Below are positions 58,345-64,000 of a DNA stretch of 64,000 bases, piece by piece. Under the pieces are notes generated by a model. That model did no database searches and was not told the DNA's origin. It saw nothing but the letters and a program-made list of their open reading frames with translations. This DNA comes from Nymphaea colorata (Eukaryota > Streptophyta > Magnoliopsida > Nymphaeales > Nymphaeaceae). Position 1 is the first letter of the stretch. Every line of letters starts with the position of its first letter. Both the position numbers and the translations under genes were made by a program. The stretch lies in NCBI RefSeq assembly GCF_008831285.2, contig NC_045140.1:25066131-25130130 (forward strand). The letters are read 5' to 3'.

Positions 58345-58683
58345 GGGGTGTTTGGATGACAACCTACAACTATGTTTTGTGAGCAAAACACCATTTTAAG
58401 AATGTTTGGATTTGTGAGCAAAACACCATTTTAAGAATGTTTGGACGACACAAGAACTTGGTTTTGTCAAAACCCAATTTTGGCAAAACCTGGTTTTCAT
58501 AAACAGCCTAAAAAGCCTGCCACCTCTCAGGTTTTTTTTTCAAGGAAAGCTTATTTTTACCTCTAAACCAAGTTCTTCACTTGTCATAAACCAAGTTTAC
58601 AAAACTGGCTTTTTAATGAGGTTTACATAAAAAATTGGTTTTCACAAAACCAAGTTTTTGAAAGGTCTCATCCAAACGCTCCC
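58345..58683. mobile_element. Tourist-like MITE
   Basis: A 339-base element with inverted ends GGGGTGTTTGGATGA and TCATCCAAACGCTCCC, flanked on both sides by TTA (58342-58344, 58684-58686), the target duplication of PIF/Harbinger transposons. It contains a 34-base tandem duplication (TGTGAGCAAAACACCATTTT, then AAGAATGTTTGGA) at about 58378-58445 and many AAACCAAGTTTT words shared with 35715-36023. No coding sequence. Confidence 0.85.
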
Positions 58684-61240
58684 TTAGCAGTGACAAAAAA
58701 ATGAATCTTACAAAAAGTAGGTCAAATATACCTAACGCTTAGATCCCAGGAAGAAATTTGTGATGGAGAAAGCTCTAAGATCTACCATAATTCTTTTCTC
58801 CCGATATTTCAATGTGTTTTCATGTTGTTCACCAAGGTGGGGCGAAGGGGTAGAGGTTGAGAGTAAAGCAGAAGGGCACATGGAGCTTCGAGTGTACGAC
58901 TAGGGCTTTCACGTGATGGCATGTCTAAGCCCACGGGTTTTGACGCTTCTGCTGAACTGGACCCATCTGCCGTGGGAAATCATTGAAGAGCGGGGGCCAA
59001 AAGTTTAGTCCTACCCAATTGGATTCGTTGGCAAGTTTTCCAGTTTTTCTCTCCCACCAAAGTACTTTTATCTCTCGCGCTTGGATTTCACAATTAACAA
59101 TAAGACATAAGCGGGACTCTTGAATCGGCCACCCACCCAATTGATAAGACATAAGCGGGACTCTTGAATCGGCCACCCAATTGAACCCTTTTGCTAGTAA
59201 TTCTCTGCTTCAATCGATTCCGGGCCGGCTGTCAACTTTATACCCATCGTGCACCCAATTAAATGTCCACTCATATTTGAAACTTTTAATATTTTGTATT
59301 TTTAATATCTCAAAAATATTTATTGACGATGCCATGAATTTTCAAGGGTGCTATCAGCGTAGGATGAAGAGTTTTTAGGGGATCCATCAGTGAAACATCA
59401 AAAAGTTTTTAAGTGAGCCGATTAAAAGCGTATATATAGATATATATAGAGGCCGAGTTGGGCCCCCAATCCCCGACTCGATGATTTGTTTGAATTGGGT
59501 CGGCTCAAGGGTCTAAGAACTAGCTCAAACTCAGCCCATCACTGGCCGGATACTCAACTACCCATCATGTATCTGACCCATTGCCCGTTCTTATCTTGGA
59601 AGGTGGGGCTCGGATTCCTCTTCCATTCTTTTCAAGCCCCCAACTTGCCAAGCGACACCCACTCCCATTTTTCATGTCCAACTCAACTTTGTGACAAAAG
59701 GGAAACAAAGAAAATGGAAAAGGCAAAAAAAAAAAAGAAAAAGAGTGTCAAAGAGCAGTTTTGCTTTATTCTTTCTTCATGATAATCATCATGAGTTGCT
59801 TTTCTTTGAAATTTTTTAGCAACTAAAATTGGTTCTCTTTTACTACCTTAAGGGGCATAATGTAGCTGGTTGGATGGAAACGAAGAAGACAGACAGTGCA
59901 TATCCTATTTGATTCTCAATTTTGTTTCCTGTGGGCGCTATTATTATTCTTGGGGTTTGAGCTTGAGTGCTGGTTTATCTCCTTCTTTATCTCTCCCCTC
60001 AACTCTCTCTCTCTCTCTCTCTCCCCCTAGGTGTTAAACTCATGCTAACTATCGCATTATCACACTTTGAAAAATTGGTTTTTCTGAAAACCTGGTTTTG
60101 TGAAAACCGATCTTTTAATGAATTTTGAAAACCTGCTTTATGTGTTGGAAGATATGTAGAAAACCAAGTTTTCACTTCTTGAAATCTGGTTTTTGTTTAG
60201 ATAACAAAAAATGAGTTTTACATCGTGCTTTTTGAAAACTATCGAGGCTTCCATTATCGTTATTAGTATTTAAAAAGAAAAGAGATGAAAATGAGCTGAA
60301 AAGTGCCATGGTGATGTCCAGCACTTTTAAAGCAACTATAGGCTAAGTCTACATCTGCACCTTACTCATCGATCAAATAAATATTTGCAGGTTGCATGAA
60401 ACATGATTCATTCGTTGCAGCAACGACATGCCAAACAGTATTTCCATGGAGGAATAAACAAAGATGGTAAACCAGCAAAGCACCCACCCTTTGAAATGGT
60501 TGGGTTGCTCCGCCCAGCCTTTGCTGGCCAGATTTTGACCAGCCAGTGGCCCGTCCAACTTATGGGTTTTCATCCATGAATAATTTATTTGCCTACACTA
60601 TACTTTAATTTCAATACAAGTTGAAGATATGAGGCGCATAAAAATATATATATATACGATGAACACTTAAATTTCAGTAGAAGTTGATGATGATGTGAGG
60701 CACATGTAAAAACCATCTGAAGTATTCAATGGTTAAAAAAAGAATCACACGTATGTAAATTAATTTGATAATTAATCATGACACGATGGGAATGCTTCTA
60801 GCATGATTCTCAGTAAAAAAAAAAGTTGTCATTAAAAAAAAGGGGTTTTGAGAAACCCAGTTTGAAGGTGCCCCTAACACCTTCAAAACGATGATGTTTG
60901 AGAAGCAAAGCATTATTTTGCCTGCCCATCCCAACATAAAAACAATGTTTTTCAAAACTCATTAAGAAACTCATCTTTTACAAAACCAGGTTTTCTAAAA
61001 AATCATTTTGTCCAATGTGTCATCCAAACCCCACCTTAAAAGTTTTTGAGATGATCAATATAATAACCATCTTAAGCAGTCTTAGAAACATGTATCTCAA
61101 CATTCAACCTCTCTCAAGCACAAACGTATTTGCAAAATGTCGGACCTTAAATTAAAGTGTTCAACTCTAATATTTATTGTAGTGACTTGGTCCCAAACAA
61201 ATTCCAGCTGACCCCATAGCCTGCCCACCTAGTTGTACTT
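58684..61240. other. Spacer with MITE relatives
   Basis: No gene is supported. Contents: a 41-43 bp tandem duplication at about 59099-59183 (GACATAAGCGGGACTCTTGA twice), a CT run at 60004-60025, and Tourist-like words at 60060-60240 and about 60842-61033 (ends CATCCAAACCCCACC then TTA). Confidence 0.5.
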
Positions 61241-61254
61241 ACAACAAGAAGTAT

Positions 61255-61495
61255 GGGCTTGGCTCAGTAGGGAATAGGCGACGTTTTGAGTTCAAAACTC
61301 ACTTTACATAAGTGTATAGTGAGCCACGAATGGCATTGTCGCGGGAATATGTATCTCTTATCAAGCATGTAGTTCCAGATGGGAGGGTTTCCACTGGTCA
61401 GTAGAAGGCCGAAGGCCCTACCTAACTTTTCATTCCCTGAGGTATAGGGTATAGGGGGTTGCTGAACTAGGCACCACCCCCATCATGCTTCAATT
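61255..61495 (+). mobile_element. tRNA-derived SINE-like element
   Basis: GGGCTTGGCTCAGTAGGG at 61255-61272 fits an RNA polymerase III A box (TGGCTCAGTAGGG), and GAGTTCAAAAC at 61288-61298 fits a degenerate B box (GGTTCGANNCC). The A-B spacing is shorter than in a tRNA, but the start GGGCTTGGCTCAGT is common in plant SINEs. No poly-A or T tail or target duplication was found, so the 3' end is a guess. This is not a functional tRNA gene. Confidence 0.55.
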
Positions 61496-62986
61496 TACGT
61501 GTTAGCGATCCTCTTTCTTTTGCAGCACACTGAGTTGATGCCATGAAAATTCGAAACAAAGACTTTCCTTTTATGAACCGCTGTCCTATCCCTTGCACCA
61601 ACCTTCTCAAGAATAAACATGCTGTTGTATTCTGATACAAGATATGAGAGAATTAAAAACATTTTCACATTGATGATGCTAAAAGCTCTTAAACTGTTTC
61701 CTAATCTCAGCAATATTTATTTGTCTTTGATTCTTGGGTCATTAGCTTGTGCAAGCATAGGCCATAGGTCAAAAAATGCTAGCTTCAATGTTTAAAATGC
61801 TGGTGACAAAGTCTCTCAACTAGAGTGCAGAGTGCAGGTTCTCTCAACACAAACAGAAGCATGCTACTAGGCAAATACTCATACCAGTTGAACATTGACA
61901 TGAGAAAGTTGAATAGATAAGGGAGGAGTGTTTTGACGTGGGGCCGGGATTAACGCATGAAAGTGATGTGCGTGAAAATGAGACCAATTTAATGGTTTTA
62001 TATATGCGTATAGTGTATGTATGAAGAAGCTGCGCATAATCTGTGCAATTATGTGGAGTGACGACGATGGCGGTGTTCTAGTTGGTGGCGACATTAGTTT
62101 ATTGAAAGTGAGTGAGACGGGCACCCAAAGTCTCACCGTACGTTGTGACGTCGTGTAGGCAGCTTCAATGTGCACCAAAGGGCGGACGCCAACGCCTTCA
62201 CTCAACTCTAATTATTTGAGAGATTTTGCCTTCCACTCTAAATCTTTTTTAAAACACTATTTTTAGTTGATCGTGAGGCGGCCTCATTCTACCGCGCGAG
62301 TGAAAACCAAAGCCTCTTCCCTTGATTTTTCCTTGTCCAACCCCGGCGAAAATTAAAGTTTTTCTCCTCAATTTTTCTTTGTCTACGGCTCAAATGAAAA
62401 ATAAAGCTTTTCTCTCCAATTTTCCCTTGTTCTTAGGGTCTAAACTTGGTGTAGGGTCTGAATCCACATCAGCTAGTATAGCAAACGTCCTTAAGACATT
62501 CTTATAACTCGATCGAACCAACATATATACTGCCTTTCTTTTATAACATATTTTTATATATAATTACTACAATTTAAAATTTCTTTTACTATTTAATATT
62601 TATAAATTTTAAGGTAGAAAAGATAGTTGAAATAAAGGTAAAAATGTGAGGGAAAAAAAAAGGTTGTTTGTGAGAGAGAGAGAGAGAGAGAGCGTGTGTT
62701 TGTTAACATATTTTGACGATCTCCCGATTTAATTATATATATGCACGAGTTCAGATAAGATTTTGTTACTTCTAAATTTGAATTTGAACAGTAATTCCAA
62801 TCAAGTGAGGCAAATAATATACTGTTAGTCAGATATGGCAACGATGGTCGATTTAAGTTAGAGCCACTGACGTTTCGCGTGTCCACAGACAAAGAGGGAG
62901 AAAAAGGCAGAGGGAGCCGATAAAATGGAAATCCAAATAGCTGACAAGATGTCACCATAACACAAAAAACAAGCAAATCATACAAA

Positions 62987-62989
<3 letters not shown>

Positions 62990-63029
<40 letters not shown>

Positions 63030-63033
63030 CTCT

Positions 63034-63061
<28 letters not shown>
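62990..63061. repeat. Compound AT then GA microsatellite
   Basis: About nineteen AT units, a short break (ATCTCTA), then about thirteen GA units. On the minus strand an open frame reads SLSLSL then YIYIYI, which is only the repeat translated. Confidence 0.95.
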
Positions 63062-63064
<3 letters not shown>

Positions 63065-63759
63065 ATACTGGTAGTTGTAGAACAAGCTGATGAAGGATTA
63101 AATTAAACTTATTAAACTTTAAAGATAAACGTTTACAATAGTTTCTTAATTTGTAAATAATGGTTTCCGTAGTAATCTCTCTCTCTCTCAAAAAATGTAT
63201 TGTTCCTTAATTTGTTTGTTGTTTTTAACTCAACGTGCCTAAGTTTATAACCTAGTGTAGATTCAATAACAAAAGCTAAAAAAATTTTGTTGAAACTTTT
63301 ACGGTAAACGCGCTCGCTAGCTATATCAATGCATGGTATAAAGATACAAACAAATTGTTACATCTGTATGAAGATTTTGGAAACAGTTTTCAACCAGCAA
63401 TCGACGCACCTCGACTTTACCTCACTAGCTGCATCATTGTTCTAGGCGCGTAAACATCAGTATGAAGATCTTGAAATAATGAAATACTAAAGCAGAATCT
63501 AAAACATGTCCCAATCGATATAGTGGAAAACTAACCAAGACCATAACCCCAGCGAGTCTGTCCAGAACGAGAATCTCAATTGGCTGCATTAGCGAGCCAA
63601 CTAAGCTCAATATTCTAGCACCAGCTATAGCTCGAGTCGAGCTCGATCTGCTACTATATATCAACACCAACTGTGGACTCTAACAGGCCAAGCTCCATAC
63701 ATGGCCCCTATGCATAGGGGTGGACAACGATAAGTACATTGGCTGGCTACTAAGTTTAC

Positions 63760-63823
63760 AATAAAACGAGCTAACAAGCTCAAGCTCGAGCAATAAAACG
63801 AGCTAACAAGCTCAAGCTCGAGC
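63760..63823. repeat. 32-bp exact tandem duplication
   Basis: Two copies of AATAAAACGAGCTAAC followed by AAGCTCAAGCTCGAGC lie side by side, inside a GAGCTC-rich transposon-like element. Confidence 0.9.
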
Positions 63824-64000
63824 TCTGACATGCTTGATCGAACCGAGCTCGAGTTAACATTACATACTTGAGCGTAGCTCGAGCTGTGCAAATAAAAGCT
63901 GAGTTGAGTTCGAACTGACCAAGTTTAGGCTCCGCTCCACTTTGTTCAACCCTTCTTATGCCGCCCCAGGCACTCTTCACGTTTAAAGGTAGAAAGCTTG

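Larger units (their letters stand above)
61496..64000. other. Spacer with microsatellites
   Basis: No gene is supported. A GA run at 62673-62693, an AT run (62990-63027) followed by a GA run (63036-63061), a 32-base exact tandem duplication (63760-63823), and an element rich in GAGCTCGAG words at about 63600-63980. Confidence 0.5.

Noticed and set aside
62952-63191. Frame with SLSLSL and YIYIYI repeats
   Set aside because: It is only the translated GA and AT microsatellites.

Overview
This window is plant nuclear DNA, almost certainly from an angiosperm. Evidence: genes with long AT-rich introns, an intronless nicotianamine synthase, a plant-specific calmodulin-binding CBP60 gene, a terpene synthase remnant, a plastid psaA insertion, a miniature LTR retrotransposon primed by initiator tRNA-Met, a Ty3/gypsy remnant, Tourist-type MITEs and many GA/AT microsatellites. 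One single-exon gene is very GC-rich, as in monocots and some early-diverging angiosperms, but the species cannot be fixed from the sequence alone.

Layout. 0-3 kb: a broken terpene synthase 3' exon (minus strand) cut by a TRIM element, then a CLASSY-type SNF2 fragment (minus). 3-12 kb: repeat-rich. A duplicated piece of the CBP60 gene abuts an inverted-repeat (foldback) element, which abuts a plastid psaA fragment; then a decayed Ty3/gypsy pol end and a long LTR-like stretch carrying about a dozen copies of an ACATTTGG-like word. 12-20.5 kb: a pair of inverted repeat arms brackets a two-exon gene for mitochondrial ribosomal protein bL28m (minus strand) that is intact except for one in-frame TAG. 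22.6-23.5 kb: nicotianamine synthase (plus). 25.5-25.8 kb: a YOS1-like ER/Golgi transport protein (minus). 29.5-32.4 kb: repeats, including a second copy of the foldback family. 34.1-44.0 kb: a complete eight-exon CBP60 gene (minus). 44.5-56 kb: gene-poor repeats. 56.2-57.3 kb: a single-exon F-box/kelch gene (plus). 57.5-64 kb: repeats, MITEs, a SINE-like unit and microsatellites.

The genes are unrelated in function (metal chelation, vesicle transport, calmodulin signalling, mitochondrial translation, protein turnover), as expected for plant chromosomal neighbours; there is no operon-like system. The more interesting signals are structural: the single nonsense codon in bL28m, the three-part junction at 6.3-7.9 kb, the ACATTTGG word cluster, a CBP60 splice donor fused to a CT microsatellite, and the inverted arms around bL28m. 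Exon boundaries were deduced by hand from reading frame and GT/AG sites.
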